The notes under the pieces: generated by a model
The model's database searches: none
Told to the model about the DNA's origin: nothing
What the model saw: the letters and a program-made list of their open reading frames with translations, nothing else
In this document: one piece after another, positions 7,672 to 18,208 of the stretch
Layout: each line of letters starts with the position of its first letter
How positions within the stretch are numbered: position 1 is the first letter of the stretch
Source: Paenibacillus sp. UNC499MF
GTDB taxonomy: Bacteria > Bacillota > Bacilli > Paenibacillales > NBRC-103111
DNA: 37,073 nucleotides
NCBI RefSeq assembly: GCF_900107975.1
Contig: NZ_FNVF01000024.1
Span: 1-37,073, forward strand
Reading direction: 5' to 3'
Position numbers and translations under genes: made by a program

Positions 7672-7980
7672 ATGTTTGAAAACATAAATTTTTACCCTGG
7701 ATCAGTTGAATATAACGAGTATAAAATCGACAACCATACCCTATTGGATAAAGATAATGACGATTTACAGGAAGATATGTTTTTTGTTAAGTATCCGAAT
7801 AACTATGCTTTAGATGTAGGTTGGTATTTGGGAACTCAGAGTTTTTTGATTTTTGTTGTACGGGATTTAAACTGGGACGAGCCGGTCCTAAGAAAAGAAT
7901 GTTTTACCTACAGCGAATTAGAAACCAATGTTATTCAGTTATCAGAATGGTTGAAGGGATTAAACAAAGATTTGTTGTGA
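7672..7980 (+). CDS. small hypothetical protein, immunity-like
   Basis: 102 residues, acidic, rich in Trp and Tyr (DVGWYLGTQSFLIFVVRDLNW), no signal peptide or membrane segment. GAGGTG lies 5 nt before the ATG. It heads a series of similar small acidic genes (7.7-10.8 kb), one of which is a clear Imm53. Size, composition and context fit an orphan immunity protein, but no family was recognised. Confidence 0.6.
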   Translation: MFENINFYPGSVEYNEYKIDNHTLLDKDNDDLQEDMFFVKYPNNYALDVGWYLGTQSFLIFVVRDLNWDEPVLRKECFTYSELETNVIQLSEWLKGLNKDLL

Positions 7981-8072
7981 AAATTTCTTGATGGAAGAGG
8001 TAGGGGGTACGCGAAAAACGGGGAGAAAGAAGCTACACCTTAAATTTTGAGTAATTGTAGGAGTGTAGACCG

Positions 8073-8363
8073 GTGGAAATTTTGAGATGGTTACAAGAGT
8101 GGTATACATGGCACTGTAATGGAGATTGGGAACATACAAGTGGTATTCGAATAACTACCCTTGATAATCCCGGATGGTATGTTTCCATAAATCTAAGTGA
8201 GACAGAATTGGCGAGCAAACAGGTAGAAATGGTTCAGATTGAACGAACGGATGACGATTGGGTTCACTGTAAAATAGAAGAAGGTAGTTTTACGGGCGCC
8301 GGAGGTCCTGAAAATCTTGAGGAGATCTTAAAGATTTTTTATCGCTGGGCAGCTACCGATTAA
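8073..8363 (+). CDS. Imm53-family immunity protein
   Basis: 96 residues. The pattern LxWLQEWYxxHCNGDWEH near the N-terminus, then LDNPGWYVSINL and a later CKIEEGSFTGAGGPENLEEI, is the signature I associate with the Imm53 family of polymorphic-toxin immunity proteins. The start is GTG with TAGGAG 10 nt upstream. No matching toxin lies nearby, so it is an orphan immunity gene, probably kept to resist kin or left from a displaced RHS tip. Confidence 0.85.
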   Translation: MEILRWLQEWYTWHCNGDWEHTSGIRITTLDNPGWYVSINLSETELASKQVEMVQIERTDDDWVHCKIEEGSFTGAGGPENLEEILKIFYRWAATD

Positions 8364-8439
8364 ATTTAAATTTTTAAGTGTATTTACGAAATTAATAGTA
8401 TTAACGGAAAGACAGGAGTAATTCGACAAGAGGTGCTCA

Positions 8440-8886
8440 ATGACAAAGAAACCGTACAAAGAAGTAGGCTCTTTAAGCATCTATTCTGTTCTTGAAGAAA
8501 AATCCGGAATTATAAAAGTGTCATTGAACGGGGCGGGGTATGTAGAGGTTAGTATTTCTCAGACCTATGAGCATGGAATGACTGCCGAAATTGAATTAAC
8601 GTTCGAAGAGTATGCGAGAGTGTTAAGAGCAGTCGATAAAGCGAATGACATCATTTTAAGCGATGTTTTTCATCAAGAAAGGTATCCAGTCGATATTATA
8701 TACGTAAGCGGACCACCATTAGAAAGACAAGGATTTATATTAATCAATGTTTTTGAACAGTCGATTATTCTCGTAGTATCTCTAACGCACGGCGGAGACT
8801 CGGATATTATGATCGGTAAAGAAGAGATTTCACTGTTATCCTCTTTATTTAAAATGGTTAACCGTCATACTAAAGATGAATGCTAA
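8440..8886 (+). CDS. hypothetical protein of the immunity array
   Basis: 148 residues, soluble, predicted mixed alpha/beta, with a hydrophobic strand run (QGFILINVFEQSIILVVSL) in the second half and no signal peptide. AAGAGGTG precedes the ATG. No family is recognised. It lies between Imm53 and another small acidic gene in the same direction. Confidence 0.55.
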   Translation: MTKKPYKEVGSLSIYSVLEEKSGIIKVSLNGAGYVEVSISQTYEHGMTAEIELTFEEYARVLRAVDKANDIILSDVFHQERYPVDIIYVSGPPLERQGFILINVFEQSIILVVSLTHGGDSDIMIGKEEISLLSSLFKMVNRHTKDEC

Positions 8887-8914
8887 TGGCTAATTAATTC
8901 GGGGGAGTGACCCT

Positions 8915-9181
8915 ATGGAACTGGAGACAAAAATTGATGCGTTATTTCAGGAATTGAATTTCGAGAAGGTTAGTGTAAGCGGTACTCCCCTTTTTTTACA
9001 TAATGGACTTTATATTAAAATAACCTTGGTTAGAGGATTAAAGTCATATGTTGTTGAATCTGCTGATAGTTACGATAAAGCAGCTAAAAATGTTTTTGAA
9101 GATAGTGATTTATATTCGATTTCATTGAATGAGGATGAATTAATTGATAAGCTGCGGCATGATTTATTGAATTATTACTGA
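8915..9181 (+). CDS. small hypothetical protein of the immunity array
   Basis: 88 residues, acidic, pattern of an N-terminal helix, three strands (GLYIKITLVRGLKSYVVESA) and a C-terminal helix ending in Asp/Leu-rich residues. GGGGGAG lies 9 nt before the ATG. This layout recurs among small immunity proteins, but no family could be named. Confidence 0.55.
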   Translation: MELETKIDALFQELNFEKVSVSGTPLFLHNGLYIKITLVRGLKSYVVESADSYDKAAKNVFEDSDLYSISLNEDELIDKLRHDLLNYY

Positions 9182-9292
9182 ATTCGATATTTACTAGTCT
9201 TCGTTTTATGTGATTTCCTAATTTGTTATAAAAAGCTTTAAGGATACCGTTAATTTATCGGCTGTATTCTTGAGAGGCAGGCTCATAACCAA

Positions 9293-9964
9293 ATGGTACA
9301 ACCCATAGACACGGTTCGAGTAAAGGATTTGACGATTCTGGGCGATCCTAGGTTGGTAAATTATGGACAGATGCGGGATTGTTGTGAAAATTTTTCTTAT
9401 GAATTTAGAAGCGGGCATGTATATGGAATTATAGGCGAATGCGGTTCGGGAGGCTGGGTGCTATCCTATTATTTAACGGGGAGGGAAAAAGAGCAGAGCG
9501 GGACCTTATTCCTGAATAACGTTCTTGCGGCAGACTCGTCCGTACTAGCTGGATATGGGTGTTATGTTGGTGAAGGTGTTATTTCAAGAAACCTATTTGG
9601 AGGCAGGACAGTCCGGCAGCAAATTGAAGAGGGTTTAAAACAAAACAACGCATTCACCTTGAACGAGCTGGTGGAATGGTTTGAATTGTCGTCCTCCCGT
9701 TTAGATCGAAAATTAGAACATATCAGCAACGAAAGGTGGAACGCGTCCATAGCCATTGGACTCGCGCATGGCAAAACCATCTTTTGTTTTCCCTGGTTGA
9801 ATACAGCGTGGATTCAATCTTTGAGAAGTCGTATTGCAGCAAGTGTTAGGATTTTAAAAGATCAGGGGGCTATCATCATAATCCCTACCGCCAAGAGAGA
9901 GGCATTAAATCAACTTGCCGATTATTGTGTTGATATTTTTCTTGCAGAGGAGAAACTTAATTGA
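9293..9964 (+). CDS. ABC-ATPase-like protein with lost catalytic motifs
   Basis: 223 residues in the outline of an ABC ATPase: strand, Walker A loop, Q-loop region, signature region, Walker B, final strand. The motifs are altered. Walker A reads GECGSGGW (48-55), with Gly for the invariant Lys and Trp for Ser/Thr. The signature LSGGQ position reads ISNERWN, and Walker B (TIFCFPWLN) lacks the Asp-Glu pair. ATP hydrolysis is therefore unlikely; it may be a binding or decoy protein. No permease gene is near. No convincing RBS precedes ATG 9293. Its place in an immunity array suggests a role linked to toxin loci, which is inference. Confidence 0.7.
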   Translation: MVQPIDTVRVKDLTILGDPRLVNYGQMRDCCENFSYEFRSGHVYGIIGECGSGGWVLSYYLTGREKEQSGTLFLNNVLAADSSVLAGYGCYVGEGVISRNLFGGRTVRQQIEEGLKQNNAFTLNELVEWFELSSSRLDRKLEHISNERWNASIAIGLAHGKTIFCFPWLNTAWIQSLRSRIAASVRILKDQGAIIIIPTAKREALNQLADYCVDIFLAEEKLN

Positions 9965-9978
9965 TTTCGGGAAAGTGA

Positions 9979-10071
9979 TTAATTGAGTTGGAGTTTTGTT
10001 GGGTGAAGGAGAAGTTGGGTTTTGAACAACTAATAGATCTGGCGCAAAAAGATTTGAAAGATCTTACATAG
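9979..10071 (+). pseudogene. short open fragment ending before the CPCC gene
   Basis: A frame of about 30 codons opens after a stop and ends at TAG 10069-10071. Its end (KEKLGFEQLIDLAQKDLKDL) looks like the amphipathic last helix of a protein. A GTG at 10003 gives a 22-codon version with no good RBS. It is likely the tail of a lost immunity gene, or noise. Confidence 0.25.
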
Positions 10072-10088
10072 TTAAGAGGTGCCAACAT

Positions 10089-10460
10089 ATGAACCGGGAT
10101 GAAGATTATGATAACTTGATCCGCGTAGGCTTAAAAAGTGAGTATGTTGGAGTCAGAAACGAATATTTATCGAAACGAATTTCCGAACAACTGGTTTCCG
10201 ATCAAACGGTTGTAGGGGTTCAGGAAGAACTTTTTGCGTGTCCGTGTTGTGAGTTTAAGACACTGTCGGTAAAAGGAGAGTACGATATTTGTCCGGTATG
10301 TTTTTGGGAAGATGACGGGACTACAGACCACACTTCATATAGTTTACCGAATCGCATGACTCTTACACAAGCCCGGAATAATTTTTTGGAATTTGGTGCG
10401 ATGAGCGAATCTTCTTTACCGCATCCCGATAGAGGTAGGCTTGATATGTACAGCAAATAG
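10089..10460 (+). CDS. CPCC-family cysteine-rich protein
   Basis: 123 residues. The core is a zinc-ribbon-like pattern: FACPCC at about 53-58 and YDICPVCFWEDDG at about 70-82, four or more Cys able to bind one metal. This is the Cys_rich_CPCC family, small proteins often found in Bacillota toxin-immunity arrays with unknown biochemistry. AAGAGGTG precedes ATG 10089. The N-terminal 45 residues are a charged helix region not needed for the family call. Confidence 0.85.
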   Translation: MNRDEDYDNLIRVGLKSEYVGVRNEYLSKRISEQLVSDQTVVGVQEELFACPCCEFKTLSVKGEYDICPVCFWEDDGTTDHTSYSLPNRMTLTQARNNFLEFGAMSESSLPHPDRGRLDMYSK

Positions 10461-10519
10461 ACGTCACTCATCGAAAATATACTCCCCCCAATCTCCCAAC
10501 TTCCAAGGAGGATAAGTAT

Positions 10520-10786
10520 TTGTCCGCAAACTTTTACAAAGTCCGAGAGATTATTAATGAATGGAACCCCATTGAGATTGAACCCTTACTGGATGATGAA
10601 TATTCTTTTGAAGTGGAATATATTGTTGAATTTATAAACGAACAGAAAACGGACCTGACCCTTCTTGAATTAAAAGATAAAATAAACGAGATATTTAACA
10701 AAGAATTTGAACGCTTTTTTACACAAAGCGACCAAACATTAGAAGTCGCGAAAAAGATCATGAATGCATGTTTGCAGGCCAACTAA
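10520..10786 (+). CDS. DUF1871-family protein
   Basis: 88 residues, highly acidic. The N-terminus (VREIINEWNPIEIEPLLDDEYSFEVE) matches the DUF1871 pattern of an EWxPI motif followed by DEYxxE; the rest is helical. The start is TTG, chosen because a perfect AAGGAGG sits 6-7 nt upstream and no ATG is available. DUF1871 proteins are small, cytoplasmic and of unknown function, and frequently sit in immunity-type neighbourhoods. Confidence 0.75.
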   Translation: MSANFYKVREIINEWNPIEIEPLLDDEYSFEVEYIVEFINEQKTDLTLLELKDKINEIFNKEFERFFTQSDQTLEVAKKIMNACLQAN

Positions 10787-10896
10787 GCGCAAATTCTCTA
10801 GAACCGGCGGGTTCTACAACCTCATAGAGCTGCTCTCTTTTCAAAATATTCCCTTTCACTTCAAAATTTTTTTCACAAAAATTAACCTGCGGTCAA

Positions 10897-10925
10897 TTGA
10901 CAACTCGCAAAACCGATAGTATGAT
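10897..10925 (+). promoter_or_regulatory. sigma-A promoter upstream of the metalloprotease gene
   Basis: TTGACA (10897-10902), a 17-bp spacer and TATGAT (10920-10925) are near consensus. The start codon is 230 bp downstream, leaving a long 5' leader. The rest of the interval 10787-11155 shows only a T-less hairpin (10800-10815) and no gene. Confidence 0.75.
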
Positions 10926-11155
10926 GAAATTGTGAAAATAACATAATAATTACATATTTACCAATGAAATTACAGTCGAGATTAACTAACGATTTGAAGA
11001 GGCTGTTTTTTTGTGCCATTCCATGTGTGCATCCGGTTTAACTAACATAGAGCTTTGAGTTAACGGGAATTTTTGAAAGGGGGTGTTTTGTAAGCGTTAT
11101 CATATCAAGGGTTGAAGAACCTTGCAAGTAAAAAATGATGGGAGATGAATGATAA

Positions 11156-13468
<2,313 letters not shown>

Positions 13469-13529
13469 GATGGTCTTCATGCAATAACGAAATAACGGTT
13501 TGCTTATAAGTTAGAATAGGATGTATAGA

Positions 13530-13574
13530 AGCGGCCTCTTTCCGGAATCCAACCGGGGAGAGGCCGCTCTTTTT
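13530..13574 (+). terminator. strong rho-independent terminator of the metalloprotease gene
   Basis: AGCGGCCTCT (13530-13539) pairs perfectly with AGAGGCCGCT (13559-13568); an inner CCGG/CCGG pair extends it. CTTTTT follows. Confidence 0.9.
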
Positions 13575-13827
13575 ACGGCTTCTTGCCTGCCTTGATTTTC
13601 AAACTTCAACTAGTAAAAAGATCATGAATCAGTGTGCTTATATCAGACGTTAAAATAACCTGTTAATAAATATATTTATGAAATGCGTCATTAATTAACA
13701 AATTACGACAAAAATAGCTAAGTAATATAAATTAATTGCAGCCGATAATATGCTGGTATATGCATTTTAAAGAGAAAGTAGTGATTATATTTACAATAAT
13801 TGTAACTTGGAGGTTAGTTGGTTTTAA
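13575..13827. other. AT-rich spacer before the orphan RHS tip
   Basis: No gene or RNA was seen. A good GGAGG at 13810 leads only to a few codons before a stop (TAA 13825-13827), which may be where an old RHS N-terminus was cut off. Confidence 0.4.
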
Positions 13828-13893
13828 GTCGCTAACGTATTAAATAAGTACACCTATGATATTTGGGGCAATCCCGTAACCGAGAAGGAAACT

Positions 13894-14673
13894 GTGTCAA
13901 ATAACTTCCGGTACTCGGGTGAATACTGGGATAATACGACCAAGCTTCAGTATCTACGCGCTCGGTGGTACGATCCCAATCTGGGACGGTTTATTAACGA
14001 GGATACGTATGAAGGGCAGTTGGATAACCCGCTGAGTTTGAATCTTTACACCTATACCCATAACAATCCGCTGAGGTATACTGATCCGAGTGGGCATAAA
14101 GTTTTTCTTATTCATGGTACTTTTGCAAATCCTGAAAAGAACGATGGAAAAAGCACGTGGACATCTGAATTTGTGGATTATGTTCGAAAGCTCTTTAACG
14201 AGCCAGTTAAAGAAGAGAATTGGACTGGTGAAAATAATACAAAGGCTCGCTCAGAAGCGGCACAAGATATATTTAATGACATATATCAATGGCATTTGGA
14301 TAATCCATATGAACCCATAAGATTAGTCGCTCATAGTCATGGTGGGAATGTGGGGATCATGATAACTAATCTTCTTGCTGAAAAGGATGTAAAAGTGGAT
14401 ACTCTTATTACTATTGCGACTCCTGTGAGGGAATACAAGTTAGAGACTGAGGTTGGGCAACATATTCAGGTTTATAACAAATATGACGGTGTTCAAAATC
14501 ATGGAGGATCTTTACCAGGTGGTGGGGCAGCATATGACAGAGAATTTAAAGGTGCTGAAAACGTGGAAGTGAAATTATCGCTTTGGTATTATTTCAGACC
14601 AATACAAAGCCATTCAGTCATGCACACAAACATCGACATCTGGAAAAAATATATTGTACCAATTTTGAATTAA
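13894..14673 (+). CDS. orphan RHS C-terminal cassette with lipase-like toxin domain
   Basis: 259 residues from GTG 13894 (AAGGA upstream). The frame is open from 13828 and already shows a YD-type repeat (YTYDIWGNP), so this is a cut-off RHS gene end. Residues 1-68 are the RHS core end with RYSGEYWD, LRARWYDPNLGRFI and YTDPSGH. The tip (69-259) is an alpha/beta hydrolase: FLIHGTF (71-77, oxyanion His-Gly), nucleophile Ser148 in AHSHGG, probable Asp198 and His240 or His244. Such tips act as lipases or phospholipases on target membranes. No export-competent RHS body remains, so it would need recombination with a full RHS gene. A membrane protein gene follows, as expected for immunity to a membrane-acting toxin. 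Confidence 0.8.
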   Translation: MSNNFRYSGEYWDNTTKLQYLRARWYDPNLGRFINEDTYEGQLDNPLSLNLYTYTHNNPLRYTDPSGHKVFLIHGTFANPEKNDGKSTWTSEFVDYVRKLFNEPVKEENWTGENNTKARSEAAQDIFNDIYQWHLDNPYEPIRLVAHSHGGNVGIMITNLLAEKDVKVDTLITIATPVREYKLETEVGQHIQVYNKYDGVQNHGGSLPGGGAAYDREFKGAENVEVKLSLWYYFRPIQSHSVMHTNIDIWKKYIVPILN

Positions 14674-14714
14674 TTATTACGTATCACAGGGTGATGAAAA
14701 AAGAGGGTGAAGAA

Positions 14715-15341
14715 ATGTGGTTGAAAATCATATGGGTTGTTGCCATCGTTCTAAATATTGTATCCGTGAATTGGTTTCTAATCGGAGCGACAGCGAATTT
14801 TCAACGATCTTTAGACTTAATAGCCACTGTAACTTTAATATTTATCTGGATTCCCTCAATTGCATTAACAGTATTCTCAATTGTATTACTAAAAAAAGGG
14901 TGGATGCCCTCTAGTAGTAAGTCTTATATTGGGTTCATTTTGGGAGTGATAATACTATTACTTCTTTCTGTTTTCCTGTTTAGAGGCGTTGATACACAAG
15001 GTTGGTTAACTGAAAGGATTACAAGTGACTCATTAAAATTAACTTCAGATAAGAAGTATGAGTATCGAATTGATTTAATTAATGTGTTTCAAAAAAATAG
15101 TCATGCTCGGTTATATATAAAAAATGTTTCGACAGGTGAAGAAATGAATATTGCAGTCAATATTCAGACAAATAAGATGGTCTCAATGGGGGTTGAACAC
15201 GGACGGACGAATGATTGGGTGTTAATGGAACGAACTGATATATCAGGTCGCTATAATCTCTATACAACGAAAGACTTACGTGTACCATCAGAAAAATTTG
15301 AAATTGATGTTGAAACAGGAACCTCAAGAAGACTAGAGTAG
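14715..15341 (+). CDS. multi-span membrane protein, probable immunity to the lipase-like tip
   Basis: 208 residues from ATG 14715; GAGGGTG lies just upstream, and longer in-frame starts would overlap the toxin gene. Three strong hydrophobic segments (about 4-24, 33-61, 69-90) are followed by a soluble C-terminal domain of about 115 residues with beta-rich character, ending in TGTSRRLE. It starts 41 nt after the toxin cassette and ends at a terminator, so the two form a unit. Membrane immunity proteins commonly counter phospholipase or pore toxins. Family not recognised; pairing is inferred from position. Confidence 0.65.
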   Translation: MWLKIIWVVAIVLNIVSVNWFLIGATANFQRSLDLIATVTLIFIWIPSIALTVFSIVLLKKGWMPSSSKSYIGFILGVIILLLLSVFLFRGVDTQGWLTERITSDSLKLTSDKKYEYRIDLINVFQKNSHARLYIKNVSTGEEMNIAVNIQTNKMVSMGVEHGRTNDWVLMERTDISGRYNLYTTKDLRVPSEKFEIDVETGTSRRLE

Positions 15342-15358
15342 AAGTAAGGCTTTTTTAT

Positions 15359-15395
15359 ACCTTGATTGGCCCTGTGCCTTTCAAGGTTTCTTTTT
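15359..15395 (+). terminator. rho-independent terminator after the lipase toxin/immunity pair
   Basis: ACCTTGA (15359-15365) pairs with TCAAGGT (15381-15387), followed by TTCTTTTT. Confidence 0.8.
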
Positions 15396-15591
15396 GTCCG
15401 GCGTGCCCAGAAGCACGCATGATCTAGTTGTGAAAGTCCAATTGCGGGTCGGGGAATTGCTTAGGGATGCGAAGGGAATATTTTGATCTTACTTTCGAGC
15501 ATGCATCGCTACTTATCCCATCATATGCTGCTTTTATTTTATAGACACGTGGGTCCTTTAATGATAAGAAAGACTGATTTGTTATTAATGA

Positions 15592-15907
15592 AAAGAATTT
15601 AATTCGGCGAAATTCATTGGATATATTAGTAATAAAGTGGATAATAGGAAAATAGATAAGCTTAAATTATTGAATATTAAAAAAGGGCGTGCTCCTATTT
15701 TTGATCTGAAATTGCTCGTAAATGAGCCTTTAACAACAAAAAAATTAAATAAAGAAGAACTTGTATTTGATCTTGAAAAGGACTGTGCAGAAAGAACAAA
15801 TTTCAAGGATATTTAAGGATTTGTATAGTCGGTTTCTTGAAGTCGGCGAAATTTTGTGCAGCGATTTATTTCATGATCCATTGTTAATAGAAGAATGGAA
15901 AGTGTGA
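15592..15907 (+). pseudogene. frameshifted immunity-like gene without start
   Basis: A coding-quality frame is open from 15592 to TAA 15814-15816 (IKKGRAPIFDLKLLVNEPL, then KEELVFDLEKDCAE). A second frame, open across the join, continues to TGA 15905-15907 (DLYSRFLEVGEILCSDLF, then HDPLLIEEWKV). A single indel near 15790-15815 would fuse them into one protein. No start codon with RBS remains. The product would be an acidic soluble protein like others in the array. The rest of 15396-15591 shows nothing. Confidence 0.45.
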
Positions 15908-15965
15908 GTTGGGATTTAATTGGGATGGAAAAAAGGACAATCAAGCATCGTATGGAGAATTGCTT

Positions 15966-16343
15966 ATGCACATTAGATTTTTGACCTTTTTAAAATATGC
16001 GGGTGTTCTTGCTGTCTTAATTATTTTTAATCTCATTTATCGAAGATTGGTTAATGAGAACCTTCAGTTTGATCATATACTTTACATTTTCGGTACGTAT
16101 ATGATTCTGGGGATCGTAAAGTACGTTCGTTCGGAACCAATGCCATCAAAGACGGGGCGTTTCCTTGTTTTCTTTTTATTTACTTTAACTGTTTTTATCG
16201 TGGATGCTCTTCTTCTTTATTGTGAAAATAAGTTTGAAATAACGGAACCGTTGGTTATGAGCATGATCTTTCTGGTGTTTGCTATTGTTATTAGTATCTT
16301 GGCCGTAGCGGATAAACAAACAGAGGATCATGAAAGTCGATAG
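15966..16343 (+). CDS. four-helix membrane protein of the second array
   Basis: 125 residues with four hydrophobic segments (about 6-26, 37-53, 65-86, 98-116) and short loops. I chose ATG 15966 because GGAGA lies 7 nt upstream; an in-frame TTG at 15909 would add 19 residues but has no RBS. The stop (16341-16343) overlaps the Shine-Dalgarno of the next gene, so the two are cotranscribed and probably coupled. Family unknown. Confidence 0.55.
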   Translation: MHIRFLTFLKYAGVLAVLIIFNLIYRRLVNENLQFDHILYIFGTYMILGIVKYVRSEPMPSKTGRFLVFFLFTLTVFIVDALLLYCENKFEITEPLVMSMIFLVFAIVISILAVADKQTEDHESR

Positions 16344-16353
16344 GAGGCAGCAC

Positions 16354-16695
16354 ATGAAAAACATTGAAAACCTTTCAGTTGATGGCCTTGTCTATATAGA
16401 CGAAAATGGTAAAAGCAATAGAATAGATTTTAAACAATGCCATGAAAACTGGATCCAATACCGGAAAAGAAGCGAGAATTTGACTGAAGAGATGGCAGCC
16501 GAAATCCGAAAAACGGATACCCGCATCGGACAAAGAGATTTTACGGCCTGCCCTCCTTATATTGAGTTTTTTACAAAACCCTTTACTAGAATAGAGTTTA
16601 CTATTTCCGCAGACAAAAAGGATCTGCAAACCGAGTTATCTCGATGGAAAAGTGAAATTGTCTCGGCCGGTTGGACTACGATTGATTTGAGCTAA
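16354..16695 (+). CDS. hypothetical protein of the second array
   Basis: 113 residues, soluble. Start ATG 16354 with AGGAGG (16342-16347) 6 nt upstream; a GTG-type start at 16330 would overlap the previous gene. It has a charged helical middle and a closing strand-helix region (FTRIEFTISADKKDLQTELS). It is cotranscribed with the membrane protein before it and the Colicin-D-immunity-like gene after it. No family recognised. Confidence 0.55.
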   Translation: MKNIENLSVDGLVYIDENGKSNRIDFKQCHENWIQYRKRSENLTEEMAAEIRKTDTRIGQRDFTACPPYIEFFTKPFTRIEFTISADKKDLQTELSRWKSEIVSAGWTTIDLS

Positions 16696-16724
16696 GTGAC
16701 GTAAGGAAAAACGGAGGATCTCAC

Positions 16725-16994
16725 ATGGAACGGACACCCAAAGAGCGCCTGTATTGGCTGCTCAGACTATACAAGGATAAAGAAATAGAGGCAGAAGTAT
16801 TCTGCGATGAATTTCATTTAACATACGATCACGACCTTGACGAGGAATTAACTGATACGGAACGAGTTCTTTTTAAAGAAATAGCTGAAGTAGCGGCGAG
16901 GTTCTCTCCATTTGAAGAAGATCACCAAAAATACCCGGGGGTTTACTTTACGACGGAGGATGTAGAGCGTGTAGTAGAGGGGAATGTTGGATGA
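16725..16994 (+). CDS. small acidic helical protein, colicin D/CdiI-immunity-like
   Basis: 89 residues, very acidic, mostly helical. The opening LLRLYKDKEIEAEVFCDEF, a central TDTERVLFKEIAEVAARFSP and a closing YFTTEDVERVV resemble the helical colicin-immunity domain family (PF09204 type), which binds tRNase toxins; this is a pattern match only. CGGAGGATC precedes ATG 16725. Its stop overlaps the next start as ATGA, so they are translationally coupled. Confidence 0.6.
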   Translation: MERTPKERLYWLLRLYKDKEIEAEVFCDEFHLTYDHDLDEELTDTERVLFKEIAEVAARFSPFEEDHQKYPGVYFTTEDVERVVEGNVG

Positions 16995-17671
16995 TTCATT
17001 TTTCTTTTAAAACAAACGAAGAATCTTATGCCCTATGTTATGAAATCGTAGAGTTCATGATGAGAGAGTTTACGATAGATGAAAACGAAGCTGTCTGCCG
17101 GATAAATCTTCAATGGTCGGATATGGACTTTTTGGATGAAGACGATATCCGGTATCATGAAGCTCCCGATGACTGGGCCTATATTATTTATTATGGACAT
17201 GATTCTCGATGGTGGTCTAGGAAAAACGATCCTACTTTAAAACCCAAACCGATTCATGAAAATGCTAATAAAGAGCCTATTAAATGGACTTTTGTCCCTC
17301 GGGGGCAAGAATCTTTTATTTTGAAAAAAGCGCAAATCGACATTTTACTGGATCCTTATTCAACCGAAGCTGAAAAAGATGACGCGGCGATAGATCTGGG
17401 GGAACATTTTGAAGATGAAGAGACGATTGATGTGCTGCTGAGGGTATCTAATCAAGACGGTATAGGTGAAATGGTTGCTGCAAGCTGTGGCGAATCGTTA
17501 GCATATATCTGGTTAAGAAAAACGGAAATTAATTACGATCAGTTGCTGCTCTTGAAAGGGGCAGCTTTACATGAAGCCCTCTCTTTGATTAAAGCGCACA
17601 GGTCTGATTGGTTCGCGGAATATGAACGAAGATTATCCATAGAAAAAGAAATTGAAAACAGTGATTTTTAG
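16991..17671 (+). CDS. two-part hypothetical protein with HEAT-like C-terminal half
   Basis: 226 residues, no membrane segment. The N-terminal 95 residues are alpha/beta with many aromatics (WAYIIYYGHDSRWWSRKN). The C-terminal half (about 105-226) has paired helices with acidic faces (DDAAIDLGEHFEDEETIDVL, then GEMVAASCGESLAYIW), resembling HEAT/ARM-type repeats. The start ATG overlaps the previous stop (ATGA) and lacks a strong RBS of its own. Likely an immunity protein in a short operon with the gene before it; the family is unknown. Confidence 0.55.
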   Translation: MIHFSFKTNEESYALCYEIVEFMMREFTIDENEAVCRINLQWSDMDFLDEDDIRYHEAPDDWAYIIYYGHDSRWWSRKNDPTLKPKPIHENANKEPIKWTFVPRGQESFILKKAQIDILLDPYSTEAEKDDAAIDLGEHFEDEETIDVLLRVSNQDGIGEMVAASCGESLAYIWLRKTEINYDQLLLLKGAALHEALSLIKAHRSDWFAEYERRLSIEKEIENSDF

Positions 17672-17716
17672 ATGAGCCGATAAGAGGAAAAAAAAGTTGT
17701 TCGCCGGAGGACGCTC

Positions 17717-18169
17717 ATGCATTCGTATACTTATGAATCAAAAGATCCCAATAATAACAGCGATGAAATATTGGGAGTGCTGCAATTTTATACGGAATTA
17801 CAGCCGAATGTATCCTGGCTGATAGGTGATCTGGAGCTGGTTCCTCTTTATTTGGGGGATTATCACCCAAGCGGGAAAGTCGAACCGCCACAGAGGGTTT
17901 CGCTTACGTTGATCCAAAAATTCCAAGAGGAAGGTTTTCTCCGGCTGTCTCTCATGGAAATAGAGGAAATGCTGAACGACTCGTTGTCAGTTCGCCATGC
18001 TGTTTTTGTGTGCCTGCCTGAGCATATGCGAGTGAGGCATTTTCGTGGAGATGCCGAAAGTTCCTCTCTACAGCACGAATCGGCTTTGCATGAAATAACG
18101 GTTTGGGATGATTTGATTATGATCCAGAGCTCCTGCAAGCTTCGACCACCAATGGATAGCGGGGAATAA
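17717..18169 (+). CDS. hypothetical protein of the second array
   Basis: 150 residues, soluble, mixed composition with strands in the N-terminal half (DLELVPLYLGDY) and a helix (LRLSLMEIEEMLNDSL). GGAGG lies 8 nt before ATG 17717. No family recognised; same direction and spacing style as its immunity-like neighbours. Confidence 0.55.
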   Translation: MHSYTYESKDPNNNSDEILGVLQFYTELQPNVSWLIGDLELVPLYLGDYHPSGKVEPPQRVSLTLIQKFQEEGFLRLSLMEIEEMLNDSLSVRHAVFVCLPEHMRVRHFRGDAESSSLQHESALHEITVWDDLIMIQSSCKLRPPMDSGE

Positions 18170-18208
18170 GCTGGTTTCTATAACTCAACTAAGGGAGTAC
18201 AAAATTTC

